A model generated the notes under the pieces. That model saw nothing but the letters and a program-made list of their open reading frames with translations, was not told where the DNA came from and ran no database searches. Shown here in pieces: positions 31,599 through 44,057 of a DNA stretch of 64,000 nt (position 1 is its first letter; every line of letters begins with the position of its first letter). Made by a program: the position numbers and the translations under genes. Source of the DNA: Agelas oroides (lineage: Eukaryota > Porifera > Demospongiae > Agelasida > Agelasidae); the NCBI GenBank assembly GCA_949130485.1, contig OX422192.1, positions 4,782,085 to 4,846,084 of the forward strand, in the 5' to 3' direction.

Positions 31599-33640
31599 TT
31601 AGTGTGATATAACAGAGTGCAAATAGTCAGGAGGTCTCCGTTGTCGGCGAGGATATCGGAGTTCGGATCGATAATCAGGATCATCAATAATTTCAAGGTT
31701 TGACCCAACAGGCTCAGGTGGAAGAGAATGCTGATGATGTTGAAGAGGAGCTTTCTCTTGGTTTAAACGCATGTGTGGTGGACAGGCCTTCAGGCGGTTG
31801 AAGTGGACAACTAAACGATTGCGGCGTGACTGGACATTTTGAATGCGATAGGTAACATCTGAGAGTCGACTGACAACTTTGAAGGGTCCTGTCCAGGGAC
31901 GATGGAGCTTTTTAGGACATCCACGAGGGACCACAGGAGAAAACAGCCACACAAGATCTCCTGTTTCAAACAACTTGCCATGGACCTTCCTGTCATATAG
32001 TTCTTTCTGCTGATCCAGCTGATGGCCCATTTGTTCTCGCACTTGTTGATAGGCTTTCTCCAGCCGCTTGCGGAGGTCATCTGCATATTCTGAAGGAGAT
32101 GCCGTATCAGGGGTTGGAGTGCCAAACATAATATCAATCGGCATTCGAACTTGGCGACCATACATCAAAAAAAGGGGGAATACCCAGTTGTGGGGTGCAC
32201 ACTAGTGTTGTAAGCCAAACATAGGGGTCGAAGTTGGCTCTCCCAGTCAAAGGGATGCTTTTCAGCAGTGGTGGCTAGCATATTGAGCAAAGTGCGGTTG
32301 AACCGCTCAACCATGCCATCAGACTGAGGATGGTATGGTGTCATGCATGATTTGTGGATTCCGAGCAGCTTGCACACCTCAGCAATCACCTGTGATTCAA
32401 ACTGCCGTCCCTGGTCAGAATGCAGCTGCTCTGCTGGGGAGAAACGAAAGAAAAACTCATTGGTGAGTTTGTTGGCAACTGTCACTGCTTCCTGGTTACG
32501 GATCGCATAAGCCTCCACCCAACGTGTGAAGTAGTCGCCCACCACTAAAATGTAATTGTTCCCATTTGTGGACTCAGGAAATGGCCCCAGAATATCAGTT
32601 GCAACAATTTGCATGGGGTAACCGGCCTTGATAGACTGTAGGGGAGCTCTGGCCTTTGGTGCAGGAGTCTTCCTCATGGCGCATTTGGCACAGTTCCTGC
32701 ACCAGTTCTCCACGTCATTGTAGTGCCCAGGCGAGTAAAAACGCTCCTTGAGACGGGCGAGTGTTTTGTCCATTCCCAAGTGGCCTGCCAGGACACCCTT
32801 ATGCAGATCCTTTAGTACCTCCTCCTGCAGGGCTAGGGGGACAACCAGCTGTAGAGTCCTCTCGTGATCGACTGACCTCTCGTACCACCGCCACAGAAGA
32901 CCATCCTTTACCACCAACTGGTTCCAGAGTTGGAATAGGCGGCGGGAAGCTGGACTCAAGGCTTTCACTTTGTCAGGGGCAGGTTTCTTGTCTGCTTCTT
33001 TCGACTGCAGTACAAGACCAACTGTGGCATCCGCAAGCTGTAACTGTCGGAGTTCATCCAGCGAGCGACGCTCGGACGGCAATATTCCAGTGACGGCGAC
33101 GAGTGCTGGAGCTGTGCTGTGGTTCTCTCGACCACACTGGGTACAAGGCAGACGAGACAGGGCGTCTGCATTTGTGTGTTTTCTGCCCCGCCGGTGCACA
33201 GTGTCGAAATCGAATTCTTGGAGCCTTTCAAGCCACCGTGCAAGTTGGCCTTCTGGTTCTTTGAAGTTGCGCAGCCAAGTTAGCGATCCATGGTCGGTGC
33301 GTAGAGTGAAGTGGTGGCCAGCGAGGTAGGGCCTAAACTGACGTGTGAAAAAGACAACAGCAAGTAGTTCTCGTCGCGTAACACAATACCGTCGCTCGGG
33401 CTTGCTCAATACGCGGCTGCCATACGCTACCACCCTTTCCATCCCGTTGTCGTCAATCTGTGACAGTACAGCTCCAATACCAGTGTCACTTGCATCCGTG
33501 TCAATGATGAAAGGACGGCTAAAGTTGGGGTGTGCCAACACAGGAGCGGTCGAGAGGTGGTGTCGCAGCTCCTCAAAGGCGCTTTGACAGTCAGCGGTCC
33601 AGTGGAAGGCCCTCGCACGTATCCATATGCTGTAACATTG
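31599..33640 (-). pseudogene. Ty3/gypsy pol: RNase H and integrase, 5'-truncated and frameshifted
   Basis: The frame enters in the connection/RNase H region (HWTADCQSAFEELRHHL, FIIDTDASDTGIGAVLSQ, DHGSLTWL, NADALSRLP). It passes the integrase zinc-binding domain (HLGMDKTLARL, CRNCAKC) and the catalytic core with D (VATDILGPF), D (LHSDQGRQF) and E (GMVERFNRT). A one-base disruption in an A-run at about 32165 shifts the frame before the C-terminal part (LMYGRQVRMP, RLSDVTYRIQ), which ends at 31599. The reverse transcriptase palm, protease and gag are absent. It is distinct in sequence from the element at 8818 and much better preserved. Confidence 0.94.
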
Positions 33641-34349
33641 ATGCTGTAACATCTGCGATATATGCGCTAGCTCACCGTATCCGCTGTCAGGCTCACGGTC
33701 AGGAATTTTTAATAATAGCGTTCTCGTCGTCTCTATTTGCTGCTAGAACAAGAAACTTCAAGCTTCGGGCTGCCAGCCCTGAAATTGACGGTCGTAACCT
33801 TCGCGCGCGTCAGTGAGATACTAATACGCTCGTATCCAGTGCCGACCACACCTAGTTGGATGATCTGGGTGTTGCCTGAGCGCTACACAAGGCGACGGGA
33901 TGTTGCCAAACTGTGAAAGGTGGTAATAAGTAACAACAAAACTCAATATGACTTCAGCAAAAACAAAGTTGTTAATTATTGGAGTGTAAATTAAACGACA
34001 CAAAATACAAAATCATGCATAAACATTGTACTAACAGAATAGGGTGAATGCTACAATACTTAATTAAGCAAACAAAGTAACAACAAAACTCAATATGACT
34101 TCAGCGAAACAAAGGTGTTTGTTATTGGAGTGTAAATTAAATGACACAAAATACAAAATCATGCATAAACATTGAATGAATAAATGAAATATTTTATTAG
34201 AGTGACACGCGATATGCCCGGCCTGATTAGGCCTATGAGTCACTGAAAACAGGTACAAAATAATGGTTAAGTATACAGATATTACAGATTTAAAAGCTGG
34301 TTTCTAGTTTTATACAAGTTATACAAATGTGACATGAATGTCACAATAC
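33641..34349. repeat. Direct repeat of about 95 bp in non-coding DNA
   Basis: AAGTAACAACAAAACTCAAT starts at 33927 and again at 34075. The homology runs through CAAAATCATGCATAAACATTG in both. Otherwise no gene is visible in the interval. Confidence 0.85.
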
Positions 34350-37300
34350 TTAAGCCTTCACTCGTGGCAACACAGGCTTTCTGCCATTGGCATAGCATTT
34401 CACTGTATAATTGTTTCTCCTTCTTATCATACGGTGTAAATAGAATAAATGATGAGTTTTGTTCATAGCGCAAACAATATTCTTGTATCTTGCCATCCAA
34501 ACAAATGTTTGCTCACCAGCTTGGGTGTTAGCATCGGGGTGCATCTCCTTTAATCTTTGTGGTGAAAATGTGGTGTGACACTCTGGATTTACATGGTTTC
34601 AAAGATGAAAACTGTCAATAATCTTGTTCATACTTAACCATGCACGATCAAGTGGTGGTTTTAATGGTAATGGCTTTCTTGCAACTTTCAGGCGGCACAA
34701 ATTGCACATGTTGTCATAAGCCAGGTATATGGATTGCAGTTCCTCTGGCTTGATGGCTGATGACTGTAGAAGCGCAATTAACCATGTCAGGACAATGAAA
34801 AAGACCTGACTCGGGGACTCTGACCTAAAAATGAAAATATATACGTACATGAATTGTAATACAATTAATGCAGCTATATAGTTAGCTGCATTGACTGAAA
34901 GGAACATTTATGTGCACAATCCATACTATACCTGTATTTGTACATTAACATGACGCCAGCTACAGCTGTAAAACTGCTATGGTATGTAGGTGCATATCAG
35001 GGCTTTTCTGGCCATGCATATTTGCATGCATATCTGACACCATTAAGCAGTTACTCTAGGCCCAAACAAAGAAAGGTGCAAACAAAGGATTCTGATGTCA
35101 CAGAGAAGGTGCAAACTAATGAATTACATCTACGTCAAAGAATGCATGTAACTAGCTGCAGAGTCAGTCCCAGTGATCAGTATGCAATGTTGACATACAT
35201 GTATAGAGGTTGCCATGCCTCAATATGCCCTCCAGCTCTCACAATCAGCTGATGCCCCCTGGACCACCGTTGCAACCGCTTTGTCTCACCAGTGTTCTTG
35301 GTACATGTGACGGGGCTGAACTCTGCAGTTGCTTCTTGGAGCAGTGATGGATGATCGTGAAGCAGGTGATGTACGCCTATACAGAAATGGAAATTTCCAT
35401 TAGAGGATTATAGAGATTAGATGACTTGTTTGTTAGTGTTTCACTATGTAAGGGAAAGCTATTAGCTTGTTGTCAGGTCTCCTTACTATTGAATGTTTAC
35501 ACATGCACCATGCAACCAGATGTCAGCTCCCCCCTCCTTGCTGTTGCAAACTCAGGTCGGTTAAGGCGGCCCCAAATGTGATATGCAACAAATTGCAAAA
35601 GTATTGCCATAGTTCACAGGGATTGAATGGCTGCCGCATGTAAGCTTCTTAGCTTTGCTAGTGTTATTCTCGCTGCTAGTCCATATGTGTTATCCATGGT
35701 TTTGAAGTAGGTAGGTAGGTCAGACTTACCGAGGGCTGCGATTGAGGTCAAGCGCTGTATGTTTCTGGGAGCAGGAGAAGGGAATATACTCGAGTGATGA
35801 TGGCCTATCATCTTTGATGGCTAGATTTGTGGCTAATACTTCGAGTGTGTAGTGGACTAGTTGTACTAACGTACTGTACCTGGGGACAGAGGCTATTGTT
35901 GCTGTCACTGGAGAGGTGAGCTTTCATAATTAATCAAAATTATTTGCTTCTTGGAGCTTCAGGTTGGTATCTCTTACTGTTACAGTGTCCCTACCCAGAT
36001 TCAGATAGCTAAAACAAAAGCTTTCGCTTAATATCCATTGCATCGGGATTGAAAGGAAATTAAAGGATTGTTAGCATGTTGTCATGGTAATGCTAGCTTG
36101 TTCATAATAAAGTACAATCAATTAGCTATTTGGTTAATAAATGATTGTACATGTACTTTGTCTTCAATATATGAAGCAAAATCAAATTTGGGATATGCCT
36201 TAACCACTCTTGGGCTATAATCTTTGTGCTTTAGAGCCAATCAAGCCTGTAGCCATGATTTCTTAAAGGGGTTTGGGCCACAGGGTGTGTGCTGTGCATG
36301 TGGTAGGGGGGTGTTGCCACACCCAGCAATCTCGCCATGGGTAATGTGTTGTGGAAACTATTCAGACTGTTCATAGAATACAAAGGATAGCAGAGGTCCC
36401 TTCTAGCTTCATATTAGTCTGTTAGCCAGGGGGAGTTCAGTCAAACCCCTCAAATCCCCCTTGGCTACAGGCCTGAGAATTTCTGCTCTTATTTGTCTTT
36501 CTCATGTAAAGCAAGTTCAACAAACAAACCTTGAGATTTGGCAGCAGACTCTCCAGTATCAACTGCAGTAGCATCCAGGACTTGTTCTATCTGTTGCTCC
36601 TCTTCCTGAGTTGCACTATCATCCTCTGTAATATGCAAGGCATTAGAAGTGACAAAAAGAAAAACCCAGTTACTATGTAGCCTTCTTATTTACAGTGGCT
36701 TCTCAGCTGGCTTCTGCATAAATGAAGAGAAGGTTATCTGTTACCAACTTGAGCGCTGATGATGACTGGAGCATTCAGTCAAAACATCGCCAAGTTATTT
36801 TCCAAGCTCAAGTTGGTAACAGATAACCTCTTCATTTAGCCTTCTTATGTTTCACAATGCAAAGTGAAGGCAAGCTAGCTTTTCATGAACCATAAATTGA
36901 TGCTAACCTGTGAGTACTTGACAGTGCTTGAGGAATCCCCTCAAATCTGTCGGAATGGGTGGTGCTTGTTTTTCCAGGAGCTCACAGTGCGTCACAGTGC
37001 TCTTTGCAGAAAGCTTTACCATGAACTGGTGTTGCTGTACAGACATCAGACATGGAAAGAGCTGGGATCTTTTCAACTATACTACAAAGAGGAGAGAGAT
37101 TTGCTACAATCAATTTAGATAGGTAACTATACCATCATGTTTTAAACAAGGTACCTTGACTCGATGCATGCAATGGGGAAAGGTTAATTTCCAAATGCCG
37201 TCCGTGACCCATAGTGTACCACAGCCTACAACAAAGAAATATGATGTTCTGGCTTTCCCCACACCTTGGGATTTTCACCACTACAATGGTGCTGCTTCTT

Positions 37301-37540
37301 TTACTTCCAAAATTATTTAGCTTACCCCTTTTTTTGCAGTCTGGTGTGCAGTCATGGTGGTGGTAGATTGTCTGCGAGCAAATGGACTCTATCTTCTCCA
37401 TGAGTGCCTCTCTGTCTGAGTCCTTTCTAAATGTGAAGTCACTCAGAGTCACTGTGCCACTTGTGGTTACCAAGAGTCTGATCTCAGACTCAAGCTCTCC
37501 ATTATAGAAGGCATCAGCCACAGTGTGTGGGTTCACCTCT
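34350..37540 (-). pseudogene. KDZ-type transposase (CxC plus catalytic domain), decayed
   Basis: Minus-strand exons in order: about 37538-37300 (ends in a Cys/His cluster, HHHDCTPDCKKRG); 37090-36909 (HGKAFCKEHC, then in another frame TDLRGFLKHCQ); 36626-36532 (acidic, EDDSATQEEEQQ); 35376-35221 (RLQRWSRGHQLIVRAGGH); and 34827-34350. The last holds YDNMCNL with the Asp, IDSFHL, then NHVNPEC and GEQTFVWMARYKN with the Glu. This Cys-rich cluster followed by the D..H/NH..EQ layout is that of Kyakuja-Dileera-Zisupton transposases. A TGA after FHL (about 34600) and a frame change in the second exon show it is dead. Terminal repeats were not identified. Confidence 0.78.
36722..36836. mobile_element. 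Foldback hairpin
   Basis: GAGAAGGTTATCTGTTACCA at 36727 pairs with TGGTAACAGATAACCTCTTC at 36816 around a core ending CAAGTTATTTTCCAAGCTC. A diverged half-copy occurs at 26100-26192. It lies in an intron of the KDZ gene. Confidence 0.8.
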
Positions 37541-37659
37541 GCGTGAGAGGTTGAGCATATAGTTAATAGAATGTGCATTAGTACACTAGTTATCCTTTGA
37601 CAATGAATGTGTATCATTGTAACTCTCAGAAAAACCTTGAAAAGATACCCATGCATGGT

Positions 37660-38668
37660 TCCTGAAAGTGCAATATACTACAGTAAATGCATGTGGTCAT
37701 AACTGACAGTTAACTCTAAACACCTCAATCAACCAATTGATCAAATTTTGTTTATGTGTAACTTGTGTGTGTCCACAACCATCCTAATAAGGCTTATGAG
37801 ACACAATACTTACACATAGTTACAGGAAGGTATTAATACTAGCCACTGCTATATTAAAATAAGGGGGAGTGTGGTATAAGAAAGTGTAGTAAAGATCACA
37901 ATAATTGTAATCCTTACTACACTTTCCTACCACATTCCTGTAAGGGAATAAAAGAGACATTAAAATATGGGGGGTGTATGGATATACAAATGGAGGGGGG
38001 TTAGGATGAGCCAGTATAATTTGGGTGTTTGATGAGTGAACTTATATATACATATAGTATAGACAGTACCATTATACTGCGTCAGCATGTAACATGCTAA
38101 TTTGCTGCCACATTTGCAGCGTAGTTACCATGGCTAATAATTGTAATCCTTACTACACTTTCCTACCACATTCCTTTAAGGGAATAAAAGAGACATTAAA
38201 ATATGGGGGGTGTATGGATATACAAATGGAGGGGGGTTAGGATGAGACCTCATGGTCATTGACAACTAGTGTTGGTATTGTTTTGTTGTCTCCTTTCAGT
38301 AACCTCACTGCCTTCCAAAACTGCTTTCAGTGTCCATACGAGCTTTCTGTTGGCATTGGCATCCAATAATGTATTTATAATTTAAGTTTTATAAGCTGGT
38401 GGAACCCTCAATGTGATACTGATACTGTATACCTGTAAATTATTATAGTACAAAATATAAACTGTAAAAAATTTGGTGGGTTTTTCACACCAAGGCCCTG
38501 TCACACACCCAGTGTGAAGTTACACTAGCAGTGTGACTTGGTGGGATTGTCTTACCAAATAGCCAGTGGGAAGTCACACCAGCAGCAATATGGTGGGAAT
38601 TTCCCACCAGGTTAGTCACACCAATGGCAATATGGTTCCACCAGATTGTGTGAGTCAGACCTGATTGT
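37660..38668. repeat. Direct repeat of about 110 bp and GTCACACCAGCA repeats
   Basis: 37899-38008 is repeated at 38135-38247 (common words CTTACTACACTTTCCTACCA and ATATGGGGGGTGTATGGAT). From 38500 a degenerate short repeat of AAGTCACACCAGCAG/AATATGGTGGGAA continues after the giant foldback, at 41848-41925. No gene. Confidence 0.85.
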
Positions 38669-38914
38669 TATGGGGCGCCATATGTAAAAATATTCAGAAA
38701 ATACTGATATTTATCAAACATCACTGATATATATTAAATATCATGATATATATTAAATATCATGATATATAGCTAAATAGCATGATATATAATAAATATC
38801 ATGATGTATAGTCAAATGTCGTGATATATAATAAATAGCATGATATATACCTAAATGTCATGATATATAGCTAAATATCATGATATATAATAAATATCAT
38901 GATTTATTATATAC

Positions 38915-39440
38915 CTAGTATACGCGCCAATAGTATTTCCCATAGAGCAACATGACAAATATTTTCCCATATTTGATAGTCCGTATTTCATAGCCCTCAG
39001 GGCATATGCTGCGTAGCAACCGCGGCGTGTGCTTTAATTGGAATGCACTCGTAGCCGCTGCTGAAACAACGAATAAGCTTTCATTACGGATGAAAACGGA
39101 ATTATTTACTGACTTACGGTACTTTCTTCCACTGGTAGAGGGATCGGTACGCGTGCTGGTGGCGTCCAAAGCTAGAAACAGGCCAGCAGCCTGAAGCTCA
39201 TTAAATATGCACGCAGCAGCGACCTTTGTACTGCGCATGCGCAGTAGCTGTCTATCTGCTAGGTGCTGTTAAATCACAGTAGTATATAATAAATCTATTA
39301 TTTGATGTGTGAGAGGGCAATATGGCTGGATATTGCACTCTTGTGCTGTATTTTCACTCGCCTGCGGCTCGTGAAAATACGACCTCACACTCGTGCAATA
39401 TCCAGCCATATTGCCCTCTCACCCATCAAATAATATATAT
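38915..39440. mobile_element. Insertion in the left foldback arm, with its own hairpin
   Basis: The interval is absent from the right arm. It contains a palindrome at 39305-39425 (GGCAATATGGCTGGATATTG mirrored) and a minus-strand open frame at 38915-39238 of no recognisable family. The frame may be part of a repeat consensus rather than a gene. Confidence 0.65.
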
Positions 39441-40104
39441 ATATAGCTAAATATCATGATATATAGCTAATTAGCATGGTGTCATAATAGTCAACATTCT
39501 GGTTATCATATATTGTATGATGTCATAATGAGATCACCTGTTCTATCTAGAGCCCACCTGTATTGCTTACACTGAACTGCAGAGTCCATCATGGGTCAGA
39601 GAGTGGGTCATCCTTGAACTGAAGTTGACATGAATGCTGTCAAATACCTCAAGACAATTGGGATGCCAATGGAAGATATAACGGGTGTAAGCTGCCACCT
39701 CTGGCTTGAGCCGCCAGTGCTCCGTCACTGAGCCATGACAGCCGGACGACCACCAACCCTCACAATCCTCTATATTTACTGTATTTAGAGTGAGAAAATC
39801 ACTCAGCATGGGTTCTTTCTTGATGGAGAGAATTTCCGGTCAACCCCTGACGGAGTTCTAACGGCACATACTGAGTGGCTGCCAGGTGAGCACTGGTGAC
39901 TCAAGCCAGAGGTGTCCTGAGTTCGACTCCCGGCGGCTGCAGTCCTTTTCACTTTCCTCTCTTTTCGCCTCATAACATCTAAATTCATTTATTGGACGGT
40001 GTCGTTTAATCCTTGCCACTAACTGATCCAAGTCCATATCACTAATAGAAGTATTTGTTGCATAGTCACTTGGATTACCACTCACTTGAATTTTGTTGTA
40101 CAGT

Positions 40105-40544
40105 CAGGCCCGTAGGCAGGGCGGGTTTGAGGGGGTTCACTCGAACCCCCCCTTTCACCTCCAAAAGATTTTATATACATCGCTTAATTGTACATTTTAA
40201 GTGTCCTACCGTTTGAAATGGTCCACTAGTCTCGCTGCTACTTGGAATCATCGCTGTCCGAATGAGTCTGGTTGCAGCTATGCGAGTTTGTTCATAGAGG
40301 ACCAGGCTTAGGAAATGCATACATGGACAGTCCAAAATTGGATGCAATACTCGGCAAGCCATGTAGCTACTACGGCTCTGGTTCTGTCCCCAAATGGCCT
40401 CAGAAGCAATCTCAGAGCATCTAATTTCTAAAAATTTCCTGGGGTAGCATGCCCCCACAACCCCCTAGTCGTACATACTTATTGCATACATACAAATCAC
40501 ATACCCATGTAACCCCCCTTCTAAAAATCCTGGCTACGGGCCTG
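40105..40544. mobile_element. hAT-like MITE, 5-bp target duplication ACAGT
   Basis: The ends CAGGCCCGTAGGCAGGG and CTGGCTACGGGCCTG are flanked by ACAGT at 40100-40104 and 40545-40549. The ends match the element at 16954-18689. It is located in the loop of the giant foldback. Confidence 0.85.
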
Positions 40545-40697
40545 ACAGTGTTTGGTGGCTTACACCCGTTATATCTTCCATTGGCATCCCAATTGTCTTG
40601 AGGTATTTGACAGCATTCATGTCAACTTCAGTTCAAGGATGACCCACTCTCTGACCCACGATGGACTCTGCAGTTCAGTGTAAGCAATACAGGTGGG

Positions 40698-41278
40698 CCA
40701 TTGCCAGAAATGCTACGACACGGACTTCGCTCTCTTTGGAAACGTCCGTTACATTTCCGTTACACGTACTTCATGTTTTACTACGGGAGCTTATGGCGGT
40801 TCAAACTCTAACTTTAGTAACGAGCTTACCTTGTCCGTAAATGTGTTGTTAACGATATATTCACCTTCTGCTTTCTCTCTACTAGCCACAGATATCTACA
40901 GTGCTGGCTCCTGAAGGTCACAGAATTTGCCATTCGTGATAGTATTTCTACCGTATTTTCACACATTGAAGTGTGAAAAAATAGGCATTTCAAATTTTCT
41001 GAAATAAAAATATACACTTTTGCAGTTCATTTTTGATTGGTTAGCGATATAATTCACTTATTTTTGATGTTCTCTGCCCGACTGGCTGTAAAGTTTTTGC
41101 AGATTTTGTTCACAGAATTTGCCAAATCGGTACAAAATAGGTACCAAATGTACGCTAGCATATACAATTACGGATAATTGCAAATACGGTACAACGTAAA
41201 CTTCCGCGTTTTAATTATTACTCCGTACGCTACGGAAATAACGCCGTGACCGCCGCGCTATTCAAATTTCTGGCAATG
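40698..41278. mobile_element. Insertion in the right foldback arm, CATTGCCAGAAAT ends
   Basis: The ends ATTGCCAGAAAT and ATTTCTGGCAAT are inverted. The left arm (39545-39560) runs uninterrupted through the corresponding site, proving a later insertion of about 580 bp. The target duplication is only one or two bases by my reading. No transposase is seen. Confidence 0.75.
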
Positions 41279-42019
41279 CTCTAGATAGAACAGGTGATCT
41301 CATTATGACATCATACAATGTATGATAACCAGAATGTTGACTATTATGACACCATGCTAATTAGCTATATATCATGCTATTTAGCTATATATCATGATAT
41401 TTAGCTATATATCATGATATTTATTATATATTATGATATTTAGCTATATATCATGATATTTATTATATATCATGATATTTAGCTATATATCATGATATTT
41501 ATTATATATCATGATATTTAGCTATATATCATGATATTTATTATATATCATGATATTTAGCTATATATCATGACATTTAGGTATATATCATGCTATTTAT
41601 TATATATCACGACATTTGACTATATATCATGATATTTATTATATATCACGCTATTTATTATATATCATGCTATTTAGCTATATATCATGATATTTAATAT
41701 ATATCATGATATTTAATATATATCATGATATTTAATATATATCATGATATTTATTTAGGCGTATATATCAATATATATCAGTGATGTTTGATAAATATCA
41801 GTATTTTCTGAATATTTTTACATATGGCGCCCCATAGTATGTAAGTGTGAAGTCACACCAGCAGTAATATGGTGGGAATGCCCCACAAGATTGCAAGTCA
41901 GAAGTCACACAGGCAATATTGGGTGAGACATTTACATGCTTTGATTGTGGATGCATGCATGGAAATGTGGGTGCTCTCACGCTGACTGTGTAGAGCTAGT
42001 CATAGCTGGTAGGGTGTCT

Positions 42020-43240
42020 CTATATGGCATTCCAAAGCGGACAAAATTTTCAACAATTTTCATGGTCAAAACCCGTTCCAATTTCATGGTCAAACACACA
42101 TTTTTATGGGCAAAACTGATATTTTTGTGCTCAGATCTTGCAAATTTTCTTGGTCAGTCTCCATTCCATCCCAATGACAAAATTTCATGCTAAAAACCTA
42201 TTCCATTCCAACGACAAAATTTCATGCTCAAAAACCTATTCCATTCCAATGACAAAATTTCATGCTCAAAACCTATTCCATTCCAACGACAAAATTTCAC
42301 GCTCAAAACCTGTTCCATTCCAATGACAAACTTTATGCTCAAACTCATTCCATTCCAACGGCGATACTCGACGCCAGCCACGCCTTCCTGCTTACCTGCG
42401 GTGTTTTTCGACAGTCCGACCCCTCGCTGGGAACAGCTACAAAGGCAATACTTCACCGACGGTCTAGGGTTACCAGGCGAGTTAGCTGAGTACTCGAGCA
42501 AGTCAAACAGTCCACCTGTTCCCGGGATAATTTCGGTCGTCTTCGTTGTCAGAGATCAGGGAGATTGTGGCAAGAGAATTGAGCTGCATCCCTCCTATCA
42601 CTACTAGATGTTTGCTCCAATCACTACCAGATGTCCAGTGTAACCAGCTGCATCCCCCATCACTACTAGATGTTTGCTCCAATCACTACCAGATGTCCAG
42701 TGTAACCAGCTGCATCCCCCATCACTACTAGATGTTTGCTCCTATCACTAGCTACCAGATGTTCTGTGTGACAAGCTGATGCATTGGCTGTGCGTCCTCA
42801 TTATATATTTGCTGAAAAACAGATTGATTCCATACCAATATTTACATGTCAGTTTGTGGATTTGTAAGTGCTCAGCATAACAGTTAAAACATGTCTCCCT
42901 AAAACGTCAGAGTACTTAGTCTCCAGATGCTACGTTTCATCCTCCCTCCTATCACTACTGAACCTCTTAGTGATAGGAGGGATGCATCATGCATGCTGAA
43001 ATTTTGTCGTTGGAATGGAATAGGTTTTGAGCATGAAATTTTGTCGTTGGAATGGAATAGGTTTTTAGCATGAAATTTTGTCATTGGGATGGAATGGAGA
43101 CTGACCAAGAAAATTTGCAAGATCTGAGCACAAAAATATCAGTTTTGCCCATAAAAATGTGTGTTTGACCATGAAATTGGAACGGGTTTTGACCATGAAA
43201 ATGTTGAAAATTTTGTCCGCTTTAGAATGCCATAGTCTCT
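42020..43240. mobile_element. Inverted-repeat element with 35-bp tandem units in the arms
   Basis: 42023-42226 is repeated inverted at about 43003-43228 (ACCCGTTCCAATTTCATGGT, TTTTCTTGGTCAGTCTCCAT). Tandem units of CCATTCCAATGACAAAATTT with TCATGCTCAAAACCTATT run over 42160-42360 in the left arm, about five copies, and about two copies in the right arm. The loop has a 60-bp tandem repeat (42590-42740: CACTACTAGATGTTTGCTCC, three copies). It contains no coding sequence. Confidence 0.8.
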
Positions 43241-43375
43241 AATCACTGGAATGGAATACGGAATGGAACGGTGGAATGGAAAATGGAATGGAAATGGTGA
43301 ATGTACATAGTTACAGCTAACTTGTGTAGCTGGCGCTGTTTTTGTTTGTTTGTTTGTTTTTTTGTTTCTTTTTTC
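43241..43375. repeat. GGAATGGAA-rich MITE end
   Basis: The words TCTCTAATCACTGGAATGGA and TTACAGCTAACTTGTGTAGC also occur at 46551-46650 and, inverted, at 45030-45127. It is a third copy of the inner end of the large inverted repeat. Confidence 0.75.
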
Positions 43376-43429
43376 TATAAAAGGTTTATGCATAACATAG
43401 CAAAGGGAATATAAATAGCTGTCGGCTAA

Positions 43430-43985
43430 TTAGATATAATCCCATATTCTATTCTTAAAGGATGAAAAAGTAGTGTCAACCACTGATAAAGGCAGAGTAT
43501 TCCATGCATTGATAGTACGTGGTACATATGAGTGTTGAAGGTAATTAGTACGTGCAAAGGGACAATGATACAAAAAAGGTCTAATGGTACTAGGAGTTCT
43601 ACCAGTTCTTGTGGAGAAGACATCTGGGGGGAAATAGAGTAAGCCGTGAATGATTTTGTACATGGTTGATAAGTCCAAATAGAGTCGCCTCGTAGATAGT
43701 TTAGGCAGGTCCAGTAATTCTAACAGCTGTTCATATCCTGAGTCCCACTGCTTTGTGCAGAGTTTACATCCAAATTTTTGGATATTTTCCAGCAACGTAA
43801 TGTCTTTGATTGTATATGGACTCCATACTGGGGAGGCGTACTCCAGGTGTGGCCTTACCAATGACATGTATAATCTTAATAATGTTTCTGGTTGAGATTG
43901 TTGGTAGAAGCGTCTGTAAAGCAGACCTAGGAGTCGCCTGGCTTTGGCACAAATGGATTCAATGTGTTGCGTCCATGTTCTTCAA
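43430..43985 (-). pseudogene. 5'-truncated LINE, reverse transcriptase C-terminus (second family)
   Basis: One open frame covers HIESICAKARRLLGLLYRRF, then LVRPHLEYASPVWSPY, GCKLCTKQWDSGYEQLLELL and INAWNTLPLSVVDTTFSSFK. This is the region after the catalytic palm of Jockey/CR1-like elements. The frame ends with a stop at about 43430 and a short 3' UTR. The sequence differs clearly from the LINE at 4240-5040. Truncation at about 43985 is abrupt. Confidence 0.85.
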
Positions 43986-44057
43986 GGTTGAGCTAGCTAC
44001 TATGTGTCTAGGGTTCTTACCTCACCACAGAGGCTGTATGAGCAAGTCCAATGCATG

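Larger units (their letters stand above)
38669..41836. mobile_element. Giant foldback element, 3.2 kb, arms made of ATATATCATGATATTTA repeats
   Basis: The outer ends are exact complements: TATGGGGCGCCATATGTAAA at 38669 and its reverse at 41836. The arms continue through AT-rich tandem units (ATCATGATATATA), then GTATGATGTCATAATGAGAT, then AGCCCACCTGTATTGCTTAC (39553-39692 versus 40558-40698). Each arm has its own later insertion: about 38920-39425 on the left and about 40698-41278 on the right. The loop carries a hAT-like element. Long inverted ends with internal tandem repeats recall Foldback/Galileo-type elements, but no transposase is present to assign a superfamily. Confidence 0.85.

Noticed and set aside
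38915-39238. Minus-strand frame as a host gene
   Set aside because: It lies inside an insertion in a foldback arm and shows no domain or splice structure.
39858-39950. tRNA-like B box (GAGTTCGACTCCCGGC)
   Set aside because: No matching A box at the right distance; probably a decayed SINE piece, too weak to annotate.
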